Shown here piece by piece: positions 7,783 to 15,975 of a stretch of 41,227 bases of DNA. The position numbers and the translations under genes were made by a program. The stretch spans positions 1 through 41,227 of the forward strand of contig NZ_FMAF01000042.1 in the NCBI RefSeq assembly GCF_900094565.1, given 5' to 3'. Source of the stretch: Martinezella lusitana. Lineage in GTDB: Bacteria > Pseudomonadota > Alphaproteobacteria > Rhizobiales > Rhizobiaceae. The notes below the pieces were generated by a model. The model did not search any database. It saw only the letters and a program-made list of their open reading frames with translations, and was not told the DNA's origin. How positions within the stretch are numbered: position 1 is the stretch's first letter; every line of letters begins with the position of its first letter.

Positions 7783-8487
7783 CTAACCGGCAGTCGCAAA
7801 CTCGGCGATTCCACCATGAGCAGCTGACCATTTTGAGGGCTCATTCAAAAAGCTCTCAACTTCATCGAGAACGGCAGCCTTGAAATGCCCTGTCTCTTTA
7901 GCAGCGGCCAACACATCCCACCAGGTAGTAAGATAGTGCAGATTGATGTTCAATTCAGACATGAGCTCCCGGCTGTTCGGGAAGATGTCATAGTAGAAGA
8001 AGACAAAGCAATGATCGACTTGAACTCCTGCCTTCCTCAGGGCCTCGCAGAAATTGACTTTGCTCCGACCGTCCGTCGCGAGATCTTCAACCAAAAGCGT
8101 GCGAGCTCCAACGGCGATGTCACCTTCAATTTGAGCATTTCGTCCAAAGCCCTTTGCTTTCTTTCTTACATATTGCATCGGGAGCATCAGACGATCAGAG
8201 ATCCAAGCGGCAAAAGGAATACCCGCCGTCTCTCCACCGGCGATAGTATCCAAGGATTCATAGCCGATATCACGGACTATTGTTGCTGCGGCAAAGTCCA
8301 CTAGTGCCGATCGCAACCTCGGATAAGAGATGATCTTCCGGCAATCGATATAAACCGGACTCGCCCATCCCGAGGTGAAGAAGAACGGCTTTTCGTCGTA
8401 GAAGTGAATTGCCTTTATCTCGAGCAGCATTCTTGCAGCTTGTCTGGCGATATGTTGTCGATCGGCTATAGCGGATAAGCTCTGCAT
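7783..8487 (-). CDS. pyrE: Orotate phosphoribosyltransferase-like protein
   Basis: The 234-residue protein has the OPRT pattern: FTSGWASPVYIDCRK near residues 37-51, the flexible-loop motif YVRKKAKGFGR (residues 106-116) and the PRPP-binding signature TLLVEDLATDGRSK (130-143). It would join orotate (or an analogue) with PRPP to give OMP and pyrophosphate. The start ATG at 8485-8487 has GGAG eight bases upstream. It diverges from the MFS/pyrK/pyrD operon. A second, housekeeping pyrE is expected elsewhere, so this copy is probably specialised: salvage of imported orotate, an analogue-tolerant enzyme, or a different acceptor. Confidence 0.88.
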   Translation of the reverse strand: MQSLSAIADRQHIARQAARMLLEIKAIHFYDEKPFFFTSGWASPVYIDCRKIISYPRLRSALVDFAAATIVRDIGYESLDTIAGGETAGIPFAAWISDRLMLPMQYVRKKAKGFGRNAQIEGDIAVGARTLLVEDLATDGRSKVNFCEALRKAGVQVDHCFVFFYYDIFPNSRELMSELNINLHYLTTWWDVLAAAKETGHFKAAVLDEVESFLNEPSKWSAAHGGIAEFATAG

Positions 8488-8731
8488 TGGGTGCTCCGTG
8501 CAATGATTGCCAGGTTTGCGCTGGTCGTCTAAAAAATGAAAAACAGTCTCTTTTTACATATTTTCTTGTAAAGTCAAGCGACCGGCTCAACACCCTTTCT
8601 CAAACGGCGAAACATAAGTGGGGATTCACTTATTTTATAGATTAATCCCAAAATTGAGATAATTGCTTGCAAGGGAGACGCTGAAATGTATAGTTAGGCA
8701 TTCAGGCCAATGAACAAAAAAGGGAACGTCA
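8488..8731. promoter_or_regulatory. Divergent promoter region pyrE / MFS-pyrK-pyrD
   Basis: The 244-bp AT-rich region separates divergent start codons. For the plus strand, TTGCAA (8667-8672), a 16-bp spacer and TATAGT (8689-8694) form a fair promoter. An interrupted palindrome TTTACA-N8-TGTAAA at 8553-8572 lies nearer the pyrE side and may be an operator. The MFS start has an AGGGA ribosome-binding site. Confidence 0.5.
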
Positions 8732-9970
8732 ATGGTCAGCGAGCAGATTGCCGTTACCGGGGAAATCGAACCGCCCTTTGCTGAGGTCACGTCTCAGGCA
8801 AAGAAAGCGCTCCTTGGCTCAGCACTGGGTTATGCCATGGATGGCTTTGATCTCTTGATCCTAGGCTTCATGCTCAAGAATATCTCCGCCGATCTGGCGC
8901 TCTCTCCGGTTCAAGCCGCCTCTCTTGTCACTGCCACGCTGATTGGCGCGGTGATCGGCGGCTTCATATTTGGCGTGCTCGCCGACAGGATTGGGCGTGT
9001 ACGCGTGCTCACCTGGACAATCTTATTATTCGCGGTTTTCACAGGTCTTTGTGCCGTCTCTCAGGGCTATTGGGATCTGTTAGCCTACCGCACAATCGCC
9101 GGCCTCGGTCTGGGAGGCGAATTTGGTATTGGCATGGCGCTCGTCGCTGAAGCTTGGCCTGCGACGAAGCGAGCCCGTGCTTCTTCGTATGTGGGACTGG
9201 GTTGGCAACTGGGCGTCCTGGCCGCTGCGATCGTGACGCCGGCTTTACTGCCAATCGTTGGTTGGCGTGGGATGTTTTTGTTGGGAGTATTTCCGGCTGT
9301 CGCTGCTTATTTCATCAGACATTCACTTCATGAGCCTCAGATATTTGAATTGCGGAAAAGTGAGGCAAGTCCGTCTATTGGTCTGTTGGTGTGCGATGTG
9401 TCGGCGCTTAAGCGTAGCGCGGGAATGGTCGTGCTCTGTTCAGTTCAGAACTTCTGCTACTACGGCGTTATGATCTGGTTGCCAAATTATCTGGCTTCCC
9501 GGTTCGGATTTGCGCTTACTCAATCTGCCATCTGGACGTCCGTCACGATCGCAGGCATGGCGGTTGGAATCTTTTCATTTGGCCATATCGCAGATCGCAT
9601 CGGGCGCAGGCCGACATTCCTGACCTATATGATCGGCGCATCGATTATGGTCGTGGTTTACTCTCAGCTTACCGATCCGATCGCCCTCCTCATCAACGGC
9701 GCGATCATGGGCTTCTTCGTCAATGGAATGATTGGCGGTTACGGCGCCCTGATCAGCGAACTGTATCCGACCCACGTCCGTGCAACCGCGCAAAACGTCC
9801 TATTCAATATCGGCCGCGGTGTCGGCGGCTTCGGGCCGCTCGTCGTTGGAGCATTGGCATCGGCCTATAGCTTCGAAACAGCGATAGCATTTCTAGCCGC
9901 CCTGTATCTTGTCGATATTGCAGCCTTGCTCGCGCTCATTCCCGAGCGTCGCGGCGCAGAACTGAACTGA
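8732..9970 (+). CDS. MFS transporter, sugar/aromatic-acid:H+ symporter type
   Basis: This 412-residue protein has about 12 membrane helices. The loop motif GVLADRIGRVRVL between helices 2 and 3 and GHIADRIGRRPTF in the second half are MFS signatures, and YAMDGFDLLILGFML near residue 35 is typical of the aromatic acid:H+ symporter/NanT-type group, which carries small carboxylates. It is the first gene of a run with pyrK (16 bp downstream), pyrD and an M20 hydrolase, so uptake of orotate, dihydroorotate or carbamoyl-aspartate is a reasonable inference. Direction of transport cannot be read from sequence. Confidence 0.9.
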   Translation: MVSEQIAVTGEIEPPFAEVTSQAKKALLGSALGYAMDGFDLLILGFMLKNISADLALSPVQAASLVTATLIGAVIGGFIFGVLADRIGRVRVLTWTILLFAVFTGLCAVSQGYWDLLAYRTIAGLGLGGEFGIGMALVAEAWPATKRARASSYVGLGWQLGVLAAAIVTPALLPIVGWRGMFLLGVFPAVAAYFIRHSLHEPQIFELRKSEASPSIGLLVCDVSALKRSAGMVVLCSVQNFCYYGVMIWLPNYLASRFGFALTQSAIWTSVTIAGMAVGIFSFGHIADRIGRRPTFLTYMIGASIMVVVYSQLTDPIALLINGAIMGFFVNGMIGGYGALISELYPTHVRATAQNVLFNIGRGVGGFGPLVVGALASAYSFETAIAFLAALYLVDIAALLALIPERRGAELN

Positions 9971-9986
9971 ATCCAGGCTTCAGCCG

Positions 9987-10832
9987 ATGAACATTTGTCA
10001 CCAATCCACCATTTCCGCCGATCAGGCCCCCTGGAATGCGACAGTCGCCAGGGATGTAACGGAAGTCGTATCGAACACCGCTGTCAACGCCGAGTACTGG
10101 CATCTGGTTGCGCTATGTGGGGAAATCACAGCTGGTGCCCGACCCGGGCAATTCTTTCAGCTGCTATGCCCACAGCCGCTGGACGAAAAACCGTTTCTAC
10201 GTCGGCCAATGAGCCTTTATCATGCCGACCCGGAGCGCGGCCGTGTAGAATTCCTATATAAGGTTACCGGTGCAGGTACCCGCGGCTTGTCGATGTTGAA
10301 ATCCGGGGACACACTCGACATTGTCGGTCCACTTGGAGTTGGCTTTACCATCGACAGTTCCTGGCGGAATATCGTGTTGGTTGGACGGGGTGCCGGGCTG
10401 GCAACGCTGGTACCTATCGCTTCGGTCGCGAGACGTCAGGGCACGAATGTTACAGCGCTCTTTAGCGCTCGCCACCCAGATCTTATCGTTTCCGAAGATG
10501 TTCTGCGAAACCTCGGCGCCAGTGTGATCACGGTAACGGACGCCCAATCGACAAGCGATCCGACAACCGTCGAAGAAATTTTGCGGGAGCTTATTCGCGG
10601 GCTTCGCTGTGACGCATTGTTTACCTGTGGCTCGGCACGTCTCATGCGGATACAGCAAGCCCTGTCAAGGGAGTTCGACATACCCGCGCAGGCAGCGCTG
10701 GAAGAGCAGATGGCATGCGGGTTGGGGCATTGCTATTGTTGCGTTCGCGATTTCAACGCCGAAAGCCAGATAGTCAGTCGCCGCATATGTACCGAAGGGC
10801 CGGTATTTGACCTGCAGGAGGTCATGCTGTGA
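9987..10832 (+). CDS. pyrK: Dihydroorotate dehydrogenase B, electron-transfer subunit
   Basis: The 281-residue protein has a ferredoxin-reductase-like FAD domain (RRPMSLYHADPERG near 72-85, KVTGAGTRGLS), an NAD-binding domain, and a C-terminal [2Fe-2S] motif with Cys244, Cys249, Cys252 and Cys268 (C-x4-C-x2-C-x15-C), as in PyrK. PyrK passes electrons between NAD(H) and PyrD through FAD and the iron-sulfur cluster. The following pyrD gene starts inside its stop codon, so the two are coupled and probably form the PyrD2K2 complex. Because the 1B enzyme uses NAD+/NADH, the reaction can run toward dihydroorotate, as in orotate fermenters. Confidence 0.93.
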   Translation: MNICHQSTISADQAPWNATVARDVTEVVSNTAVNAEYWHLVALCGEITAGARPGQFFQLLCPQPLDEKPFLRRPMSLYHADPERGRVEFLYKVTGAGTRGLSMLKSGDTLDIVGPLGVGFTIDSSWRNIVLVGRGAGLATLVPIASVARRQGTNVTALFSARHPDLIVSEDVLRNLGASVITVTDAQSTSDPTTVEEILRELIRGLRCDALFTCGSARLMRIQQALSREFDIPAQAALEEQMACGLGHCYCCVRDFNAESQIVSRRICTEGPVFDLQEVML

Positions 10833-11788
10833 CAAGTCACTATGCAGTGGATCTAACCACCGAGATTGGCCGCCTGCGGTTGCGCACTCCGATCATGCCT
10901 GCGTCGGGTACCTTTGCCGATGGATTGGCGAAGGCCGTGGATTTCGATCGCCTCGGAGCGCTGGTTACCAAGACCATTACGCGCGAATTGAGAGCCGGCA
11001 ATCCCCTGCCCAGAGTTGTCGAACGCCAAGGTGCAATGCTGAACGCCATTGGCATACCGTCCATGGGGGTGGAGCATTTTCTAAACGACGTGATACCGCT
11101 TTACCGGTGCTACGAGCCACCCCTTGTCGTCAGCATTTCTGCGCCGACTGCCGAAGGATTTGCAAGTCTTGCCGCAGAGCTCACGGTGCCGGGCGTTGCG
11201 GCGATTGAAGCGAACATATCCTGTCCGAATATCGAGGAAGACGGAAAGGCGTTTGCAATGGAGCCGACATCGACCTGGAAGGTCACGGATGCTCTTCGAC
11301 AAGCGACCACCCTTCCCCTTTGGGTCAAGCTTACTCCCAACACTGGCGACATCCCGTCGGTTGCGCAGGCAGCCGAAGAGGCAGGAGCCGACGCCGTCGT
11401 TGTTGCGAACACGATCCTGTCGATGGCCATTGATGTGAAGAGCTTCAAGCCAAGCCTGGGCAACATCCTGGGAGGACTTTCTGGTCCTGCCGTAAAGCCA
11501 ATCATCCTGCGACAGGTGTACCAATGCGCCAAGAAGGTACGAATCCCCGTGATCGGATGCGGAGGAGTTACCAGCGCCGAAGATGCCATCGAATATATCT
11601 TGGCGGGCGCTGCTGCCGTGCAAGTCGGAACGGCAACGTTTTTGCGACCCGATGCGATGACACAAATCTTGGATGACATGCAGGCGTTTTGCACCAGGCG
11701 CGGGATTGATCGTGTCGCAAGCCTGATAGGCGGTCTCGTCCTGGATGACAGCCAAACAAGTCAGACACGGCGGATGGATCCGCTATGA
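10829..11788 (+). CDS. pyrD: Dihydroorotate dehydrogenase, class 1B catalytic subunit
   Basis: The start is GTG at 10829-10831, which overlaps the pyrK stop (GTGA) and has a strong AGGAGG at 10816-10821. The FMN TIM barrel shows GNPLPRVVERQGAMLNAIG, ANISCPN with the class 1 catalytic base Cys132, and GLSGPAVKPIILR plus GCGGVTSAEDAIEYILAGA for phosphate binding. These match class 1B PyrD, including the orotate-contacting Asn residues (MLNAIG, ISCPN). It interconverts dihydroorotate and orotate with PyrK. The link to a carbamoyl-amino-acid hydrolase instead of carA/carB/pyrB/pyrC argues against a simple biosynthetic role. Confidence 0.94.
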   Translation: MTSHYAVDLTTEIGRLRLRTPIMPASGTFADGLAKAVDFDRLGALVTKTITRELRAGNPLPRVVERQGAMLNAIGIPSMGVEHFLNDVIPLYRCYEPPLVVSISAPTAEGFASLAAELTVPGVAAIEANISCPNIEEDGKAFAMEPTSTWKVTDALRQATTLPLWVKLTPNTGDIPSVAQAAEEAGADAVVVANTILSMAIDVKSFKPSLGNILGGLSGPAVKPIILRQVYQCAKKVRIPVIGCGGVTSAEDAIEYILAGAAAVQVGTATFLRPDAMTQILDDMQAFCTRRGIDRVASLIGGLVLDDSQTSQTRRMDPL

Positions 11789-13080
11789 GCAAGAAAAGCG
11801 CCCTTGTCCCGAGCGATCCAAACACATTTGGAAGCATACATCAGATGGTGGAGGAACTTTTCGCCTCGCTTCGAGCCGCAACGGGGGATGGCGCCGGCAT
11901 AACCCGGGAAGCTTACAGCGCGCAGGAAACGGCAGCGCTCGATATCATCGAAGCTGCGGCAATGAAGCACGGCCTTGCGAGCGAGCGGGATGCTGGAGCA
12001 AATCTTGTCGTGACATTGGAGGGGGCCCAACCGCAGCTCGGTTTCATGGCCTGCGGATCCCACATTGATTCGGTTCCACAAGGAGGAAACTTCGACGGCG
12101 CCGCAGGCGTGATTGCCGGCTTGGCCGCCTTGGTCAGCCTAAAACGCGAAGGATTTCTACCAAAACGGACTCTCAAGCTGTTTGCTCTTCGTGGAGAAGA
12201 GAGTGCCCGGTTCGGCAAAGCATATCTGGGGTCGAGCGCGTTGGTCGGCCAACTCAAGTCGATAGAGCTCGACACTCATGAAAGCAACGGAGCAAAGACG
12301 CTGGAGCAATGCATGCGCGATGTCGGCGCCGACGTGGCCCGCATTCGCTTAGGACAGCCACTGATCGAGCTGGCGCGCATGACCGGTTGGCTCGAGCTCC
12401 ATATCGAGCAAGGTCCCGTGCTGGCGGCAAGAAATCTTCCTATCGGTATCGTGACCGGTATCCGCGGTAACATCCGCCATCGCGCCATCAGATGTATCGG
12501 CGAGGCCGGGCATTCAGGAACGGTTCCTCGCTGGCTGCGTCATGACGCCGTCTTCGCAACAGCCGAGCTCATCACACGTCTCGACCAGCATTGGCGCAAA
12601 CTGCTCGAGGAAGGCCACGACATTGTCATCACGTCCGGCGTCTTCGGGACGGATCCACGCGAGCATGCCATAGCGCGCATACCAGGTGAGGTCAGCTTTT
12701 CATTTGAAGCGCGAAGCCAGAGTGAAGCCACACTCGGTGCCTTTTATCAGCTGTTCCTTGCCGAATGCAGCAATGTCGCGCGCGAGTGGGGCGTGCGCTT
12801 CGACCTTGATCGCAAGCTTGAAGTCGCATCCGCGGCAATGAGCGACGATTGGGTGGAACGGCTGAAACGCATTGCCGCAAAACTGGACATCGCTTGCATG
12901 GATATGGCAAGCGGCGCCGGTCACGATGCCGCAGTCTTTGCGAATGTCGGCATTCCCGCCGCCATGATCTTCGTGCGCAACGAGATGGGATCTCACAACC
13001 CCAGGGAAGCGATGGAGGTCGACGACCTCATGGTGGGGTGCGCGGTTATACGCGAAGCGCTGGTGGAGGTTTTATCGTAA
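11785..13080 (+). CDS. M20-family N-carbamoyl-amino-acid hydrolase (ureidosuccinase / beta-ureidopropionase-like)
   Basis: The 431-residue protein starts at an ATGA overlap with pyrD. It carries the metal-site motifs of the HyuC/PydC/AllC group: GSHIDSVPQGGNFDGAAG (His93, Asp104), RGEES (Glu138/Glu139), LHIEQGP (His206) and SHNPRE near the C terminus. The dimerisation-domain signatures GEAGHSGTVP and SGAGHDAA are present. These zinc or manganese enzymes release CO2 and ammonia from N-carbamoyl amino acids. Next to PyrD/PyrK the obvious substrate is N-carbamoyl-L-aspartate, giving aspartate (ureidosuccinase, as in orotate-degrading bacteria). That substrate is inference; beta-ureidopropionate or allantoate remain possible. 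Confidence 0.88.
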   Translation: MSKKSALVPSDPNTFGSIHQMVEELFASLRAATGDGAGITREAYSAQETAALDIIEAAAMKHGLASERDAGANLVVTLEGAQPQLGFMACGSHIDSVPQGGNFDGAAGVIAGLAALVSLKREGFLPKRTLKLFALRGEESARFGKAYLGSSALVGQLKSIELDTHESNGAKTLEQCMRDVGADVARIRLGQPLIELARMTGWLELHIEQGPVLAARNLPIGIVTGIRGNIRHRAIRCIGEAGHSGTVPRWLRHDAVFATAELITRLDQHWRKLLEEGHDIVITSGVFGTDPREHAIARIPGEVSFSFEARSQSEATLGAFYQLFLAECSNVAREWGVRFDLDRKLEVASAAMSDDWVERLKRIAAKLDIACMDMASGAGHDAAVFANVGIPAAMIFVRNEMGSHNPREAMEVDDLMVGCAVIREALVEVLS

Positions 13081-13163
13081 TCAATTCAAGACGGTGGAGG
13101 AAACACCCGTAATCGGGTCAGACCCGCATGCAGCTTTTTTCAAGAAGATCAAGGAGACCGATC

Positions 13164-13478
13164 ATGCATGAACTACTGGAATGGCTGAAAGACCAAAAGG
13201 GTGGTGTCAGGACTTTCTCGGATTTTCGAAATATGTCTCTTTCAATCAGGTATGCGAGGCCGACCAATGCGGCGCTTGCACGTTTGTTGGGAGATTTGTC
13301 CGGTCGCTTTGCCGATGCATATGACGACCAGCCCTTAAGAGCTACGGTTGCCGATGAAGCGATGTCCCGCCTACTCAATTTTGTCGAGCGCGCCGTTGCG
13401 ATCGAGGCCGCCACGCCCGAGGAGCGATTGCACCTCCTCAATGACATAGGCGTGTCTGAACTAGAAGATTGTAACTGA
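13164..13478 (+). CDS. Small protein of unknown function
   Basis: A 104-residue open frame starts MHELLEWLKDQKGGVRTFSD with a good AAGGAG ribosome-binding site. An earlier ATG at 13128 is in frame but lacks a site. I do not recognise a family. The protein is mostly helical by composition, acidic at its C terminus (ELEDCN), and has no signal peptide or membrane segment. It lies 84 bp after the M20 hydrolase on the same strand and may belong to that operon. Confidence 0.6.
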   Translation: MHELLEWLKDQKGGVRTFSDFRNMSLSIRYARPTNAALARLLGDLSGRFADAYDDQPLRATVADEAMSRLLNFVERAVAIEAATPEERLHLLNDIGVSELEDCN

Positions 13479-13492
13479 ACCGCAGGCGCTCA

Positions 13493-13539
13493 AATCTCAC
13501 GCTGCGGTCGCCGGCTCTGCCTTAGGCCTACGTGAGATT
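13493..13539. repeat. Inverted repeat between the small ORF and folE
   Basis: aatctcacg (13493-13501) and cgtgagatt (13531-13539) are perfect 9-bp arms separated by 29 bases. There is no T run, so it is not a standard terminator. The half-site AATCTCA/TGAGATT also occurs in the palindrome at 7482-7501, which may be coincidence or a shared regulator. Confidence 0.4.
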
Positions 13540-13636
13540 AAGGACAAGGCGCCCATATCGAGACGATTACGAAAACAGCTTGACGTAGTCGTCTCAATAG
13601 TTAGATTTTTCGCATAAAATTACACTTATCGACGAA

Positions 13637-14329
13637 ATGAAACGACTGCACGACCTCTGGAAGGAGACCGAATTGCTTAAGAGAAATGACTTTTCCCGGC
13701 TCGGGAACCATTCGATTGACGATTGCCTCGATGAGGGCCAGCGGCGGCAGATGATTTCCGCTGCATCGGTGAAGATCGAGGAACTCTTCGACATCCTGCG
13801 CATCGATCATGTCAACGATCACAATACACGCGATACACCGATGCGATTTGCCAAGATGTTGGTGTGCGAAACGCTGGAGGGACGTTACTCGGAGCCTCCC
13901 AAGATCACCGAGTTCGAAAACATTGGAGCCTTCGACCAACTTATCGTCACGGGTCCAATCGAGCTGCGCTCGACCTGCGCACACCACCTTATGCCGATCC
14001 ACGGCAGCGTCTTCATCGGGATTCTGCCGTCCAAGGACGGCAAGATCATTGGACTGTCCAAATACGATCGGATCGTGAACTATTTTGCGGCACGACTTCA
14101 GATCCAGGAAGAGCTCGTGAAGCAAATCGGCGACTTCATCTGCGAGAAGACGGACCCCCAGGGTCTCGCGGTTCGCATCAGCGCTGTTCACATGTGCAAG
14201 ACCCACCGCGGCGTCAAAGCATCGCAGGCCAGTCGCATGGTCACGAACGCATTCTACGGAAGGCTGGAATCCGATGCTGCCAAGAAGTCCGAATTCTTGC
14301 AGGAATGCGCAGCACTCGAGAAGTTTTGA
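13637..14329 (+). CDS. folE: GTP cyclohydrolase I
   Basis: The 230-residue protein has the full FolE core: RDTPMRFAKML, RSTCAHHLMPIHG and VHMCKTHRGV. Zinc ligands Cys114, His117 and Cys187 are all present, as are the GLSKYDRIVNYFAARLQIQEEL and QASRMVTNAF motifs. It converts GTP to dihydroneopterin triphosphate. The N-terminal extension is about 30 residues and its start is not strongly supported (no clear ribosome-binding site before 13637). It is followed after 8 bp by a QueD/PTPS-like gene that would use its product. Confidence 0.95.
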   Translation: MKRLHDLWKETELLKRNDFSRLGNHSIDDCLDEGQRRQMISAASVKIEELFDILRIDHVNDHNTRDTPMRFAKMLVCETLEGRYSEPPKITEFENIGAFDQLIVTGPIELRSTCAHHLMPIHGSVFIGILPSKDGKIIGLSKYDRIVNYFAARLQIQEELVKQIGDFICEKTDPQGLAVRISAVHMCKTHRGVKASQASRMVTNAFYGRLESDAAKKSEFLQECAALEKF

Positions 14330-14337
14330 GGTGACCC

Positions 14338-14856
14338 ATGACCAGCAGCATCACTATGCCCGACGACCGGGTGACGAGCACGCGCAAGCACATTGAAACA
14401 TACAGATCTACGAAGAGCTACGATCACAATGAAGGCCTATCCTGTTGCTTTCGGCAATGGCGCGCCGATTCCCATTGCCAGCTGATCCACGGCTATGCAT
14501 TGGCAGTCAAATTCGTCTTTGCCACCCATCATCTCGATGAACGAAACTGGTGTTTCGATTTTGGTGCACTGAAGGAAGTCAAAGCCTGGTTGCATTCCTT
14601 GTTGGATCACACGATGATCGTTGCCGCAGACGATCCTGAGCTACCACGCTTCCACAATCTTGCCGATGCAAAACTCGTCGATCTGCGAATTTTGCCAGGT
14701 GTTGGCTGCGAGGCGCTGGCACGATATGTCCATGATCATGTAGCGACCATCGCACGAGAAAAGACCAATGGGCGCGTATGGCTCGAGTCGGTTGAAATCC
14801 GTGAGCATGCCGGCAATTCGGCCATCTACGAACTCCACTCCCACACTCCGCATTGA
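14338..14856 (+). CDS. 6-pyruvoyl-tetrahydropterin / 6-carboxytetrahydropterin synthase-like protein
   Basis: The 172-residue protein is of the QueD/PTPS family: CFRQWRADSHCQLIHGYALA, NWCFDFGALKEVKAWLHSLLDH and SVEIREHAGNSA. It starts with a GAGGTG ribosome-binding site 8 bp after folE. It belongs to the variant group with HGY instead of the classical HGH zinc motif (Cys47 and His51 kept, Tyr53 in place of the third ligand; His46 may compensate). Classical members make 6-carboxy-tetrahydropterin, the precursor of 7-deazaguanines. QueE and QueC are not in this window, so the end product is open: a pterin, a deazaguanine made with genomic copies, or another GTP-derived building block. Confidence 0.85.
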   Translation: MTSSITMPDDRVTSTRKHIETYRSTKSYDHNEGLSCCFRQWRADSHCQLIHGYALAVKFVFATHHLDERNWCFDFGALKEVKAWLHSLLDHTMIVAADDPELPRFHNLADAKLVDLRILPGVGCEALARYVHDHVATIAREKTNGRVWLESVEIREHAGNSAIYELHSHTPH

Positions 14857-14890
14857 TTTAAAGGCTGGAGGACCGCCCGCAGCCTACGAG

Positions 14891-15802
14891 CTATTGGCAA
14901 ACACCATATTTTTCGATCAGTTGCTCCAGAAAACGAGCTGCATCACTGCCCTTCAAAGACCGCTCCCACAATTGTTTGGCAATATCTTCGTGTAGGGTGA
15001 TGGCTTCAGGCGATGACGTTATGAGGCCGACACCGACACGAATGTTCGGCTGTTCGCCCAAACGGAACGGGCTGATGGCCAGAACTGAACGCGACGTTTG
15101 GCGAAAGATCTGAAAGCTTGTCGCAGGTGGAGATTGGGGAACGATACACATCTGAACACCGATCGGCTGCGTTTTTAGCAAGTCTACGATATGCAGCGCT
15201 TCGCGCTTTGCCATAACGCGACGCTTTTCCTGTATGTCATCGGGCAAATCCGGTCGACCAACCAAGCCATGCAAAAGAAATCGCTCAAGATCGGAGGAGG
15301 CAATCAGATTGACCAGCAGCGGTCGGCGTCTGAGATACGCGTCCTTGCGCTGCTTGAGAACAACAAGCAACTGTTTGATGGCCGCAGCCGCAGCCGTGTT
15401 CTCTGAAGAGTCCTGAAATACTTCACTGAGCATGTCGTCATAGACTGGCGACGTCAGCAGATAGGATATTGGGCCAAAAAATCCTATGATCTGCTCGCTT
15501 TCTTCTTCAAGCTGTCGCATACGCTCGAAGAATGCGACAGCGGTGTCGACATATTCCATCCCAATGCCGAGCAGGCTCTGCAGAGAAACGCCAAGCACGT
15601 TGGTAATTCTGGTTAGCGTCTCAATCTTGAAGATCTCGCCCTTTTCGGCGCGATAAAGCGCCGCACGTGAGATTCCGAGCCGCTCAGCAAGCTCTTCTGG
15701 GGACATGCCACGTCCGATGCGATAGGCGTGCAATCTGGCGCCGATATCGCTGACACGGATCGAGTCGTTCGCTACTCGTTCGTTTTCCATCGTTTCTAAC
15801 AT
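14891..15802 (-). CDS. XRE-family (Cro/CI HTH) transcriptional regulator
   Basis: Residues about 19-73 form an HTH_3 domain (ARLHAYRIGRGMSPEELAER, followed by LGISRAALYRAEKGEI and TLTRITNVLGVSLQSLL). The rest, about 230 residues, is a helical sensor region without a name I recognise. Two starts are possible, 15802 and 15790 (MENER). It is transcribed toward the folE/QueD pair (convergent, 34 bp between stops). It has its own promoter and is a candidate regulator of the flanking pyrimidine-related operons; I cannot show which operator it binds. Confidence 0.88.
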   Translation of the reverse strand: MLETMENERVANDSIRVSDIGARLHAYRIGRGMSPEELAERLGISRAALYRAEKGEIFKIETLTRITNVLGVSLQSLLGIGMEYVDTAVAFFERMRQLEEESEQIIGFFGPISYLLTSPVYDDMLSEVFQDSSENTAAAAAIKQLLVVLKQRKDAYLRRRPLLVNLIASSDLERFLLHGLVGRPDLPDDIQEKRRVMAKREALHIVDLLKTQPIGVQMCIVPQSPPATSFQIFRQTSRSVLAISPFRLGEQPNIRVGVGLITSSPEAITLHEDIAKQLWERSLKGSDAARFLEQLIEKYGVCQ

Positions 15803-15824
15803 TCTAACTCTACTTTAATGTTTT

Positions 15825-15852
15825 GTAATACTTTTTTGATCTTTGATGTCAA
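15825..15852 (-). promoter_or_regulatory. Promoter of the XRE regulator
   Basis: On the minus strand TTGACA (opposite 15847-15852), a 16-bp spacer and TATTAC (opposite 15825-15830) form a good sigma-70-type promoter about 25 bp upstream of the first start codon. A short direct repeat, gttaga-at-gttaga, lies between it and the ATG at 15790 and may be an autoregulatory site. Confidence 0.55.
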
Positions 15853-15975
15853 CGTCTCATAAGTGGCGAATGAAGCTTATAATCCATCAAAAGTCTAGAA
15901 AATCGGACCCCGCGGCTACGAAGCGACCTATCATCACTTTAATCGACGGCACTTCGCCACACGATCGCGAACCAA

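Noticed and set aside
7529..7883. Small plus-strand open frames in the pyrE/ABC intergenic region
   Set aside because: Short, overlapping each other in different frames, without ribosome-binding sites or recognisable motifs.
13493..13539. Rho-independent terminator after the small ORF
   Set aside because: The arms are 29 bases apart and no T run follows on either strand.
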